64,000 nucleotides of DNA, taken from positions 4,018,001 through 4,082,000 of the forward strand of contig NZ_CP045295.1 in NCBI RefSeq assembly GCF_009363095.1. The letters run 5' to 3'. Under the pieces are notes generated by a model. It saw only the letters and a program-made list of their open reading frames with translations. It searched no databases and was not told the origin of the DNA. The translations under genes were made by a program, and so were the position numbers. How positions within the stretch are numbered: position 1 is the stretch's first letter; each line of letters opens with the position of its first letter. Origin of the DNA: Paenibacillus cellulositrophicus (GTDB lineage: Bacteria; Bacillota; Bacilli; Paenibacillales; Paenibacillaceae). Of this stretch, positions 26,470 through 33,489 are shown piece after piece.

Positions 26470-26503
26470 GTATTATCGCAATGCAAACTTAACGAAACCT
26501 TAA
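26470..26503 (-). promoter_or_regulatory. Operon promoter with direct repeats for an OmpR-type regulator
   Basis: On the minus strand TTAAG occurs twice at an 11-base period (26499-26503 and 26488-26492), overlapping where a -35 box would be. A GATAATAC -10 lies at 26470-26477. Such spaced direct repeats are typical of OmpR/PhoB-family binding, and the only such regulator in view is the adjacent one. Confidence 0.5.
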
Positions 26504-26586
26504 GCTGGAAATCCCATGTAAAATTCAGAAAACCCCGAAATCCCGAAAGCCCAAAAGTCCCAACCACCCCAAAACATCATAAACAC

Positions 26587-26624
26587 AAAAAAACCCTCGC
26601 ATCTTGGTGTTCAAGACGTGAGGG
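26587..26624 (-). terminator. Terminator of the two-component operon
   Basis: CCCTCACGTCTTG and CAAGATGCGAGGG on the minus strand pair around a short loop and are followed by seven T residues. Confidence 0.9.
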
Positions 26625-26662
26625 GTACATATTGCCTGGAAATCCGAGGAGAGTGAGACCAG

Positions 26663-27943
26663 CTATTTGGGCAGACGAATGCGGATAATGACGCCCTTCG
26701 GATGATTGTGAAGCGCCTGGATGGTGCCGTGATGGCTGTGTACGATCCACTGGGCGATCGAGAGCCCTAGTCCGGAGCCGCCGCTCTCCCTGGTGCGTGC
26801 CCGGTCTTCCCGGTAAAACCGGTCGAAGACGCGCTGAAGTCCTTCCTCGCTGATACCGATGCCGGTGTCGCTGACTTCGATAAACACCCGATTGTCCTTG
26901 ATATAGGTACTAATCCCGATGCTGTCTTGCTCTCCCGTGTATTTGAGGGCATTGTCCAATAAAATGACCATCAGCTGATGCAGCCGGGCGGGATCCGCCT
27001 GGATCCGGGCCTTGCTCGTCAGCCGGAGCCAAATATGATTGTCCGAAAGCTCAGCGATTTCGATATACGGGCTGCACATTTCGTGGATCAATTCGTCAAT
27101 GTCGACCGGCTGCTTCTCCAGCTGGGTTTCGGTGGAATCGGCCCTGGCGAGCGTAAGCAGATCGGTCGTCAGCCGGGACAGCCGGCGCGTTTCTGAGAGG
27201 GACAAGGCGATGTTCTCGAACGTGTCCACAATTTTTTTATCCGGCATGGTCTGCAGCAGTTCCAGTTTGTTCTGGATGATGGTGAGCGGGGTCCGCAGTT
27301 CATGCGATGCGTTCTCCACAAACTCCACCTGCTTCTCCCAGGAGCGAATCACGGGTTTCATCGTTTTCCGGGATAAAATGATGCTGGCGGTGATCGACAG
27401 CAGGATAAACACGGCCGCGCAAATGATGATGATGCGCTTGAAGTTGCCCAGCAGATTATGCTCGGTATCGACATCAACCAGCAGCTGGATGTAACTGCCC
27501 TTGGAAAGGGGGTCGGGAACGGTCAGTGTGCGGAAGTGGTACGTGCCGTTCAAGGTCAGGTTGGAAATGACGCCGATCGTGGATGGATCGAATTTCAGGT
27601 TTTCCAAACCGTAATTTTCGTAGTTCAGCATGCCGATCTGCTGGATGTTGGTAATTTCTCCGTCGGCGTCCCATTGAACGGGAATGATCCGGGGGCTTGG
27701 AGGGGGCATGACCCTGCCAAACCGGAACCGCTCCGACGACCCATCCTTGAGCGGACTGCCGCCGAACCTGGCTTCGATGATGCTTTTGTACATGGTCAGA
27801 TCCCGGTCGGGTTTGGCGAACAGCGTTGTTCGCATTTGGCCGAATACGATCGCTCCGAACAGGCCGAAGAGCAAGGTGAATGCGATCAGATTGTACAGAA
27901 TCAGCCGGAGCTGCTGGTGACGGATCACTTTGTTTTTATTCAT
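26663..27943 (-). CDS. Sensor histidine kinase
   Basis: The 426-residue kinase has a membrane helix at about 14-36, an extracytoplasmic sensor region to about 170 and a second helix near 171-193. The dimerisation box has the phospho-histidine in ENASHELRTPLT, followed by N (LLDNALKYTG), G1 (VSDTGIGIS), F (DRFYRED) and G2 (SGLGLSIAQ) boxes. Its ATG overlaps the end of the regulator gene by eight bases, so translation is coupled. A longer frame upstream is inside the regulator gene and is rejected. It probably senses an envelope signal and controls the neighbouring VTC-CotH operon (inference from position and promoter repeats). Confidence 0.9.
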   Translation of the reverse strand: MNKNKVIRHQQLRLILYNLIAFTLLFGLFGAIVFGQMRTTLFAKPDRDLTMYKSIIEARFGGSPLKDGSSERFRFGRVMPPPSPRIIPVQWDADGEITNIQQIGMLNYENYGLENLKFDPSTIGVISNLTLNGTYHFRTLTVPDPLSKGSYIQLLVDVDTEHNLLGNFKRIIIICAAVFILLSITASIILSRKTMKPVIRSWEKQVEFVENASHELRTPLTIIQNKLELLQTMPDKKIVDTFENIALSLSETRRLSRLTTDLLTLARADSTETQLEKQPVDIDELIHEMCSPYIEIAELSDNHIWLRLTSKARIQADPARLHQLMVILLDNALKYTGEQDSIGISTYIKDNRVFIEVSDTGIGISEEGLQRVFDRFYREDRARTRESGGSGLGLSIAQWIVHSHHGTIQALHNHPKGVIIRIRLPK

Positions 27944-28622
27944 GGTCCTCACCGTTCTCCGACAGCATGTACCCCATGCCGCGAATTGTCTTGATGTATT
28001 TGTCATAACCGGCCGCTTTGAACTTTTTGCGCAGGTTGCTGATATAGACCTCGATCACCGTGTTGGTGGTGCTGGAATCCATACCCCAGACCCGGTCGAA
28101 AATTTGTTCTTTGGTCACGATGATATTTTTGTTGTTCATCAGGTATTCCAGCAGGTCGATCTGCTTGCCGTTCAGCAGGATCGCTTCCTCGCCAATGCTG
28201 ACCGTTCGGCTCTTCAGATTGAGCTTCAGTTCCTTGAAGGAGAGGGTGTGCTCCCTGAACCCTCCGACAGAGCGCCGGACGATGGCCTCCAGGCGAAGCA
28301 GGAGCTCCTCGCGATGGAACGGCTTGACGAGATAGTCGTCGGCCCCCTTCTTGAAGCCCTGAATCTTGTCGTCGATGCTGTCCTTGGCGGTCAGTATCAG
28401 CACCGGCGTGGAGATGCCGTATTCCCGAAGATGGGTCAGCACTTCGTACCCGTTCATACCCGGCATCATAATATCCAGAATGATGACATCGTATATATTT
28501 TGCTGGGCGAGATACAGTCCCTCTTCGCCGTCAAAGGCTTGATCGGCCTCAAACAGGTCCCGGGTCGTCTCGCATACCGTATCGGATAAATGCTTGTCGT
28601 CCTCAATGACAAGAAGCCGCAT
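27936..28622 (-). CDS. OmpR-family response regulator
   Basis: The 228-residue protein has a receiver domain with acidic pair EDD at 7-9, phospho-acceptor aspartate in VIILDIMMPG (about residue 51) and KPF near 100. A C-terminal winged helix follows (about 125-225) with IFDRVWGMDSSTTNTVIEVYI. It partners the kinase whose gene overlaps its 3' end. The likely target is the divergently oriented region before the VTC gene, but direct evidence is lacking. Confidence 0.92.
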   Translation of the reverse strand: MRLLVIEDDKHLSDTVCETTRDLFEADQAFDGEEGLYLAQQNIYDVIILDIMMPGMNGYEVLTHLREYGISTPVLILTAKDSIDDKIQGFKKGADDYLVKPFHREELLLRLEAIVRRSVGGFREHTLSFKELKLNLKSRTVSIGEEAILLNGKQIDLLEYLMNNKNIIVTKEQIFDRVWGMDSSTTNTVIEVYISNLRKKFKAAGYDKYIKTIRGMGYMLSENGEDHE

Positions 28623-28773
28623 GGCATGTTCACCTCAATTGACGTTTGATCCTAATCGAAACCTATTTTGTCAGGAATGTCAAATGGGGAACGGCCTGCG
28701 GCTTAACTTGTTCAGAGCTGGAATGCATTCCGCTGCACGAGGCTCGTTCAACCAGCGGTCGTCCAAGGAAGGA

Positions 28774-29301
28774 TTAAGCGTGATTTCCCGTCTGCTGCTG
28801 AGGTTTCCAGGCACTCATGAGCGGGCCCGCCGCACCGTACAGCGGATCGGTATTCGGAAGGGGCACCCGGGCGATGTCTTCCAGCACCTTTGGGCGCTCC
28901 CCGGGCTTGCCGGTGCACAGATTGTAATCCATGCCGTCCGGATAGGCTCCGACGACCCTGAAATCCTTGCTGGCAGAGCATCGCTTGTGCCCCGTTCCGG
29001 CCGGAAGGACGGCCACGTCACCGGCGGTCAGCTCGAACTTCTGGCCATGTTCACCGCCGAGCTGAAGCACGGCGGAGCCGCGAATAACCCCCAGCACCTC
29101 ATGTGCATTGCTGTGATAATGATGGTAATCAAAGACGCCGTTCGTCCAGCTGTTCAGCCAGCCGTTGCGGTTAAAGATAGCTTCCGTTTCCTCCGGCTCA
29201 TCCTTAAGCGAACCCAAGTATAGGATGACCGGCAGGTTGGGGTTGCCCGGAATAACACCGTCATCCTTAAAAAATATCGTTTTAATCTCCGCACCGTTCA
29301 T
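28774..29301 (-). CDS. Cupin domain protein (YjlB-like)
   Basis: The 175-residue protein has a cupin metal-site motif, YHHYHSNAHEVLGVIRG (about 60-76), and a second motif, GDVAVLPAGTGHK, supplying His and Glu ligands for a metal. GGAGGTTG precedes the ATG. Similar single-domain cupins such as B. subtilis YjlB have no established reaction. It stands alone between the response regulator and a small-RNA-like region. Confidence 0.75.
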   Translation of the reverse strand: MNGAEIKTIFFKDDGVIPGNPNLPVILYLGSLKDEPEETEAIFNRNGWLNSWTNGVFDYHHYHSNAHEVLGVIRGSAVLQLGGEHGQKFELTAGDVAVLPAGTGHKRCSASKDFRVVGAYPDGMDYNLCTGKPGERPKVLEDIARVPLPNTDPLYGAAGPLMSAWKPQQQTGNHA

Positions 29302-29371
29302 GCCGTCAACCTCCGCTCATCTGCTTTCATTTGGAATGTAAATAAACATATTCGCACTTTATGAAACGCGG

Positions 29372-29401
29372 TTGTTCTTGGAACGATACCTATGCTATAA
29401 T
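29372..29401 (+). promoter_or_regulatory. Strong promoter before a short terminated transcript
   Basis: TTGTTC at 29372 and TATAAT at 29396 are 18 bases apart, with an extended TG two bases upstream of the -10. Transcription should start near 29408. Confidence 0.65.
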
Positions 29402-29407
29402 CAAGAC

Positions 29408-29517
29408 TGGTAAACGTCAATTTCATATTGTCGGGTAAATGAATGAATATATCCTTGGATAAAAGTCATTTATGGCCTAACTTTTTCTTGCTGTTAAAGG
29501 GAAAGTTAGGCCTTTTT
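29408..29517 (+). ncRNA. Candidate small RNA or leader attenuator
   Basis: A predicted start near 29408 and a terminator at 29474-29517 define an RNA of about 110 nt with no credible reading frame. The terminator is GGCCTAACTTT / AAAGTTAGGCC, a perfect 11-pair stem with a 17-base loop, followed by TTTTTGTTTT. It lies 157 bases before a DUF2294 gene on the same strand, so it is either an independent small RNA or an attenuating leader. It matches no riboswitch class I could recognise by eye. The rest of the gap, to 29673, shows an AGGAGGG at 29579-29585 not aligned with any good start. Confidence 0.5.
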
Positions 29518-29673
29518 GTTTTGCTGAGGACCCGGGAGGTTGTGCCGGGGACAGGGAAACACCCGCTTATTTCGTAATCAGGAGGGATATAAAGACACGC
29601 TTTTGCGGACACGTGATATAGCGGCTTGCCGCGATCGTGTTTAACAGCGTACCGCAACGACGCGTCTAATTCA

Positions 29674-30381
29674 ATGGATCAATTACATAACCAACAACCA
29701 TTTCATCAGCTCTTTGCCAGCTATACCAGCAAGCTATTAAGAGACCACTTTGGCAAAGGACCTGAATCCGTGGTGGTTTCTGTCGGTCACACCTTTATTA
29801 CGATATATTTGCGCAACTTCCTGACGCCGTCTGAACGCATCCTGCTGGAACAGGAGCAGGAGGACATGATTGTGCAGACCAGAGCCAATCTGATGCAGGC
29901 GGTGATTCCCGAAATTATCAGTTATCTTGAAATCATGAACGGATCGAAACCGGAAGAGGTGTATTATGACTGGAATCTCCATAAAAGATCGGGGATGATC
30001 GCGGTCGTATCGGCAGAGGCGGGCAAACAGGGCACCGCGGTGAACAGGGAGTACCCTGTGAAATCCGAAGTGGAAGCGGAAATACTCCACATTTGCCAGC
30101 AGATTCAAAAATCGCCCGAGCAGATTGATTCCTTTGAGCTCAATTCCAGAACGCTGCTGGTAGTGCGAAACGGCGTATATCTGGAGCTGGAGAAGGCACT
30201 GATCCGGCTGGGCCATGGCCGCTTGCTGAAGTCGGTGAAGAGCGGACTGGAAAAAGAGTATATTATGCGCAGCAAGCGTCTGAACAGCCTGCTGCATCAG
30301 CCGGTATCCGATTGCTTTATAGACTGGAATGATAAGCTGAATAAGAGCATTCTTCTGCTGATCATGAATCCGCCCCGATAA
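29674..30381 (+). CDS. DUF2294 / MpsC family protein
   Basis: The 235-residue soluble protein has two copies of the DUF2294 fold. The first is recognisable from LLRDHFGKGPESVVVSVGHTFITIYL near residue 20, the second from about residue 130 onward. Proteins of this family are annotated as MpsC-like by association with membrane-potential or bicarbonate systems, but their function is not established, and no MpsA or MpsB gene is nearby. The start is unclear: the ATG at 29674 fits family length but has no ribosome binding site, and an upstream TTG at 29626 is no better. Confidence 0.65.
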   Translation: MDQLHNQQPFHQLFASYTSKLLRDHFGKGPESVVVSVGHTFITIYLRNFLTPSERILLEQEQEDMIVQTRANLMQAVIPEIISYLEIMNGSKPEEVYYDWNLHKRSGMIAVVSAEAGKQGTAVNREYPVKSEVEAEILHICQQIQKSPEQIDSFELNSRTLLVVRNGVYLELEKALIRLGHGRLLKSVKSGLEKEYIMRSKRLNSLLHQPVSDCFIDWNDKLNKSILLLIMNPPR

Positions 30382-30399
30382 ATTTCGCGGGCGGATTTT
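30367..30399. terminator. Terminator between DUF2294 and lipL-type genes
   Basis: AATCCGCC and GGCGGATT form a perfect eight-pair stem followed by TT; the 5' arm lies inside the end of the coding sequence. Confidence 0.65.
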
Positions 30400-30417
30400 G
30401 AATTTATAGAGGCGGGC

Positions 30418-31263
30418 CTATGGCGTACGGGGCGTATAGCGGTGCGTCAGCTTGACCGTCATCTCCCGGATTTCCTCCTCGGACGGCAGGTGCAGGCGGC
30501 TCGCCGCCTCGGCTACTCCCGCGGCCGTCTGCAGGCTCCGGACCACTTCCTTGACGGAAGCGGCAAACGTATAGGCCGCACCCGGCCCCATGCCGGTCAG
30601 CTCGTCCAGCGAAGCCATGGTACCGGGCTCAACGGACGGGTAATCTCCGTCTTTGGCCCCGGCTGCAGCCAGGTCGTAGAACGACTTGACCAGCTGACCG
30701 CGCTCCCGCCCGGATCCGCCTGCGATGACAAAAGCCTGGATCACGTAGGCATGAGCCTGGCGCCGCTGCGCAATGCCGCAGAACTTGCGGCCGCCGATGC
30801 TAAGATCATAGTCACCGGGGCAGTAAGCCCCGGCGACTTCCCCTTTGTCCACCGTTTGGCCGGTGGCGGCCAGCGCCTGCCGGATGAGCGTGTACATCCG
30901 CTCGAAGTCGCGGTGGAAGTGGAGATCGCCCGCGCCCCGCTTCGGCATGATGAGCGACACGTTGACCACGTCCGGATCGAGCGGAACGGCGGCGCCGCCC
31001 GAATTGCGGATGGCCGTGCGGTACCCGAGCGATTCCAGCCAAGCCCGGGCCTGCTCCGCTCCGGGAAGCCGGCTGTCCCTCAGACCGATAATAAAAGAGC
31101 GCGGATGGCGCCAAATATGGCATAACGGCGGACCGCCTTCTCCTGTGCGCCGGCACAGCAGCTCGTCCATCGCGAATGGATACAGGGCATCCACATCCTC
31201 CAGGTGTGCCGTCCGGTCCAAAATGAGCATCTGCCCCGCTATTTCGGTAATATCTTCAAACAT
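30418..31263 (-). CDS. lipL: Octanoyl-[GcvH]:protein N-octanoyltransferase-like (LipL)
   Basis: The 281-residue protein is a lipoate ligase/octanoyltransferase-fold protein. IRNSGGAAVPLDPDVVNVSLIMP marks the substrate pocket, and GAYCPGDYDLSIGGRKFCGIAQRR contains the cysteine expected for the thioester-forming LipL class and the conserved lysine region. LipL moves octanoyl groups from GcvH to the E2 subunits of 2-oxoacid dehydrogenases. The ATG at 31263 has GGAAG upstream; a longer frame begins at 31311. A lipoate-protein ligase with other specificity is the main alternative. Confidence 0.75.
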   Translation of the reverse strand: MFEDITEIAGQMLILDRTAHLEDVDALYPFAMDELLCRRTGEGGPPLCHIWRHPRSFIIGLRDSRLPGAEQARAWLESLGYRTAIRNSGGAAVPLDPDVVNVSLIMPKRGAGDLHFHRDFERMYTLIRQALAATGQTVDKGEVAGAYCPGDYDLSIGGRKFCGIAQRRQAHAYVIQAFVIAGGSGRERGQLVKSFYDLAAAGAKDGDYPSVEPGTMASLDELTGMGPGAAYTFAASVKEVVRSLQTAAGVAEAASRLHLPSEEEIREMTVKLTHRYTPRTP

Positions 31264-31470
31264 GCGCACCGCTTCCTTTTCCTTAGGTGATACCGGGACA
31301 CCGGTTACCAACCGTTTATTCCGTACCTTTTACAATCTCCCTGATCCTGATTATGACATAACCGATCCGGCGTGGCTACAGCAAGAGCATGGGCTTCCCG
31401 ACGGAGCATGCTGCCCGAAAATGTCAAAAAACAGACAAAGAAGCAATATACACCAGGCTTGTGAATACCA

Positions 31471-31500
31471 TATAATGGGTACAAACCGGACGGTCGGTTT
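31471..31500 (+). promoter_or_regulatory. Promoter element and TetR-type operator
   Basis: TATAAT at 31471 is followed at 31483-31500 by the near-palindrome AAACCG-GACGGT-CGGTTT, which covers the expected transcription start. This fits autorepression by the TetR protein that follows. Confidence 0.55.
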
Positions 31501-31525
31501 TAAAATAACAAGGAGCCTTCCGATC

Positions 31526-32113
31526 ATGAAAAAGCGTAAATACGAAGCCGAACAGACCAAACAGACCATTGTCGAGGGAGCTAAGGCGCTGTTTGCCGCC
31601 AAAGGGTATGCCGCAACGTCCATGATGGATATTTGCGAGGCCACGGGCTGCAGCAAGGGAAGCATCTACCACCATTTTCAGAGCAAAGAGGATTTGTTTC
31701 TCTACTTGGCGGAGCAGGCGTTTACGAACTCCTGGCAGACCTGGCATGAGCAGTCCGGGGAAGATCGTTCCGCGACGGAGCAGCTCTACGCTTACGCCGA
31801 CTATTTTGTCGACACGCTTCAGAAGCCGCTCAACAAGGCCGGCGAGGAATTTATGATCCGGGTGGGTGCCGATTCGGAAGCCGGGCGGCGGTTTATGGAG
31901 ATCATCCAGAACTACATGAAGGGATTTGAGGATCTGGTCCAGGCCGGGCTGGACAGCGGGGAATGGAAAGGGGAGAGCGTACAGGAGCTTTCCTTTATTA
32001 TTCTCAGCTATTACTCCGGTCTCAGCGACAGCTACCACCTGATGGACAAGGCAGCGATGAAAGAGCTGTTCCGCAAAGCCACCACGTTACTGCTTGATGG
32101 GATTCGCAAGTAA
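31526..32113 (+). CDS. TetR/AcrR family transcriptional regulator
   Basis: The 195-residue protein starts MKKRKYEAEQTKQTIVEGAK and has the helix-turn-helix MDICEATGCSKGSIYHHFQSKEDLF at about 34-58. AAGGAGC lies nine bases before the ATG. The upstream half of the longer frame is antisense to lipL and is not used. The gene is 23 bases from a glycosyltransferase gene on the same strand, so the two are probably cotranscribed. Ligand unknown. Confidence 0.88.
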   Translation: MKKRKYEAEQTKQTIVEGAKALFAAKGYAATSMMDICEATGCSKGSIYHHFQSKEDLFLYLAEQAFTNSWQTWHEQSGEDRSATEQLYAYADYFVDTLQKPLNKAGEEFMIRVGADSEAGRRFMEIIQNYMKGFEDLVQAGLDSGEWKGESVQELSFIILSYYSGLSDSYHLMDKAAMKELFRKATTLLLDGIRK

Positions 32114-32136
32114 TCAATCCTAGGGAGAGATGGCTG

Positions 32137-32895
32137 ATGGAAACAAAGCGGTTCGCAGGTATCGACCACACGGGGAACATTAAATTTTCGGTGATTATTC
32201 CGGCCAGAAACGAAGAGAACTATATCGGGCGCTGCCTTGATTCTCTGGCTGCCGCGGCGAAGCCTTATCCGGGACAGGTGGAGGTCATCACCGTCTTAAA
32301 CCGGTGCACCGACCGGACTGAAGAGGTTGCTTCGTCGTACGGGGTCGTCATTGTGAAGAACGACAGCAAAAATCTGTCGCAGATCCGCAACGCCGGGATT
32401 CAGGCGGCAAGGGGTGACATCATCGTGACGATTGACGCCGACAGCTGGGTGACGGACAACATGCTGACGGAGATCGACCGGCTGCTGGCAACCGGACAAT
32501 GGATCGGCGGCGGGGTGAGGAGCCAGTTTGAGCGGGTGTCGCTCGGTATCATCGTCTCCGGGATGCTGCTGATCGTGCCCCTTCTGTTCAAATACGGACT
32601 GGTCACCGTCGGACTGTTCTGGGGGTACAAGAAGGACTTTGAAGCGATCGGCGGCTTTAATGAAAACATGCTGATGGCGGAAGACGCCGAGTTTGCCAAG
32701 CGGCTCAAGCAATGGGGCAAGCAGCAGGGGAAGAAATACGGCACCGTCACGAAGGCCAGCATGACGACCTCCTGCCGGAAGTTCGATCAGTACGGCGATT
32801 GGGCCGTCGTCAAGAACCCGAAAATTATATGGGCGTATCTGAAAGGAACCGACCGTAAGCACGCGGACGAAACGTACTACGAAATCCAGCGGTAG
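32137..32895 (+). CDS. Family 2 glycosyltransferase
   Basis: The 252-residue GT-A enzyme starts its catalytic domain with FSVIIPARNEENYIGRCLDSL. It has the metal-binding DXD-like IDADSW (about 103-108) and an acidic ED in LMAEDAEFAKRLKQWG. One hydrophobic segment near 145-165 suggests membrane contact. GGGAGAG precedes the ATG. It follows a tetR-type gene closely. Donor and acceptor sugars are unknown. Confidence 0.8.
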   Translation: METKRFAGIDHTGNIKFSVIIPARNEENYIGRCLDSLAAAAKPYPGQVEVITVLNRCTDRTEEVASSYGVVIVKNDSKNLSQIRNAGIQAARGDIIVTIDADSWVTDNMLTEIDRLLATGQWIGGGVRSQFERVSLGIIVSGMLLIVPLLFKYGLVTVGLFWGYKKDFEAIGGFNENMLMAEDAEFAKRLKQWGKQQGKKYGTVTKASMTTSCRKFDQYGDWAVVKNPKIIWAYLKGTDRKHADETYYEIQR

Positions 32896-32996
32896 CTGCT
32901 TTACGGATCATCAGGCGATTTTTATCATAAATATATATTTCTGGGGCATACTAAGCGGACACCGATGAACTGAGGTAAATAACGGGAGGGTTCGCG

Positions 32997-33221
32997 ATGT
33001 ATTTCGGAAAAAAAGTGGTCGAGGAAATTCCCGAGGCCGATACTTTAATCTGGTCATGCGTAAACGATGGATGCAACGGCTGGATGAGAGACAACTTTGC
33101 TTTTGAAACGGAGCCGGTTTGCGTCCAGTGCAACTCTCCAATGGTGAGCAGCATGAAGATGCTGCCGCTGGTCGTCAACGACCATCCGACGAAAATGCTG
33201 AAGAAGGGGACGCTCATTTAA
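32997..33221 (+). CDS. Small cold-inducible protein, YdjO-like
   Basis: The 74-residue protein has paired cysteines in WSCVNDGCNGWMRDNF and PVCVQCNSPM that would form a zinc ribbon, as in the YdjO family of bacilli. A GGGAGG site precedes the ATG. The family is named from cold induction in B. subtilis; its molecular role is unknown. Monocistronic, followed by a terminator. Confidence 0.75.
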   Translation: MYFGKKVVEEIPEADTLIWSCVNDGCNGWMRDNFAFETEPVCVQCNSPMVSSMKMLPLVVNDHPTKMLKKGTLI

Positions 33222-33255
33222 GAGCGCGACGTCCGGTCAGCTCAAAGCGTTGTAT

Positions 33256-33285
33256 GAAGAGGTCCTGCGAGGGCCTCTTCTTTGT
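33256..33285 (+). terminator. Terminator after the ydjO-like gene
   Basis: GAAGAGGTCCT and AGGGCCTCTTC pair around GCG and are followed by TTTGTT. Confidence 0.75.
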
Positions 33286-33411
33286 TGTGAACGGATGTTC
33301 TGCACTTGGGTCTATGGACTGGCCCCGTAGTCGAATTTACCCTCTATGAAGAATGATACATATAGGGGTTTCGAATTATTTTCAACCGTTTAACCAGATA
33401 CGTCGTTTCTT

Positions 33412-33443
33412 TTTACATCGGCGTTACATTCCCTTCTTAATAT
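33412..33443 (+). promoter_or_regulatory. Pho-box-like direct repeats and -10 before the phosphoesterase gene
   Basis: TTTACA (33412) and TTACAT (33424) share TTACA at an 11-base period, like PhoP boxes of Bacillus (TT[AC]A[CT]A repeats). TAATAT at 33438 could be the -10. A phosphate-starvation promoter is plausible for the secreted phosphoesterase, but only two good half-sites are visible. Confidence 0.35.
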
Positions 33444-33489
33444 CTATCCTGCAGGACGATTGAAATCGATAGCAGAGGAGAGGGAATGA

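Noticed and set aside
30845..31525. Upstream extension of the TetR frame
   Set aside because: It is antisense to the lipL-type gene, and the ATG at 31526 has a good ribosome binding site and family-typical N-terminus.
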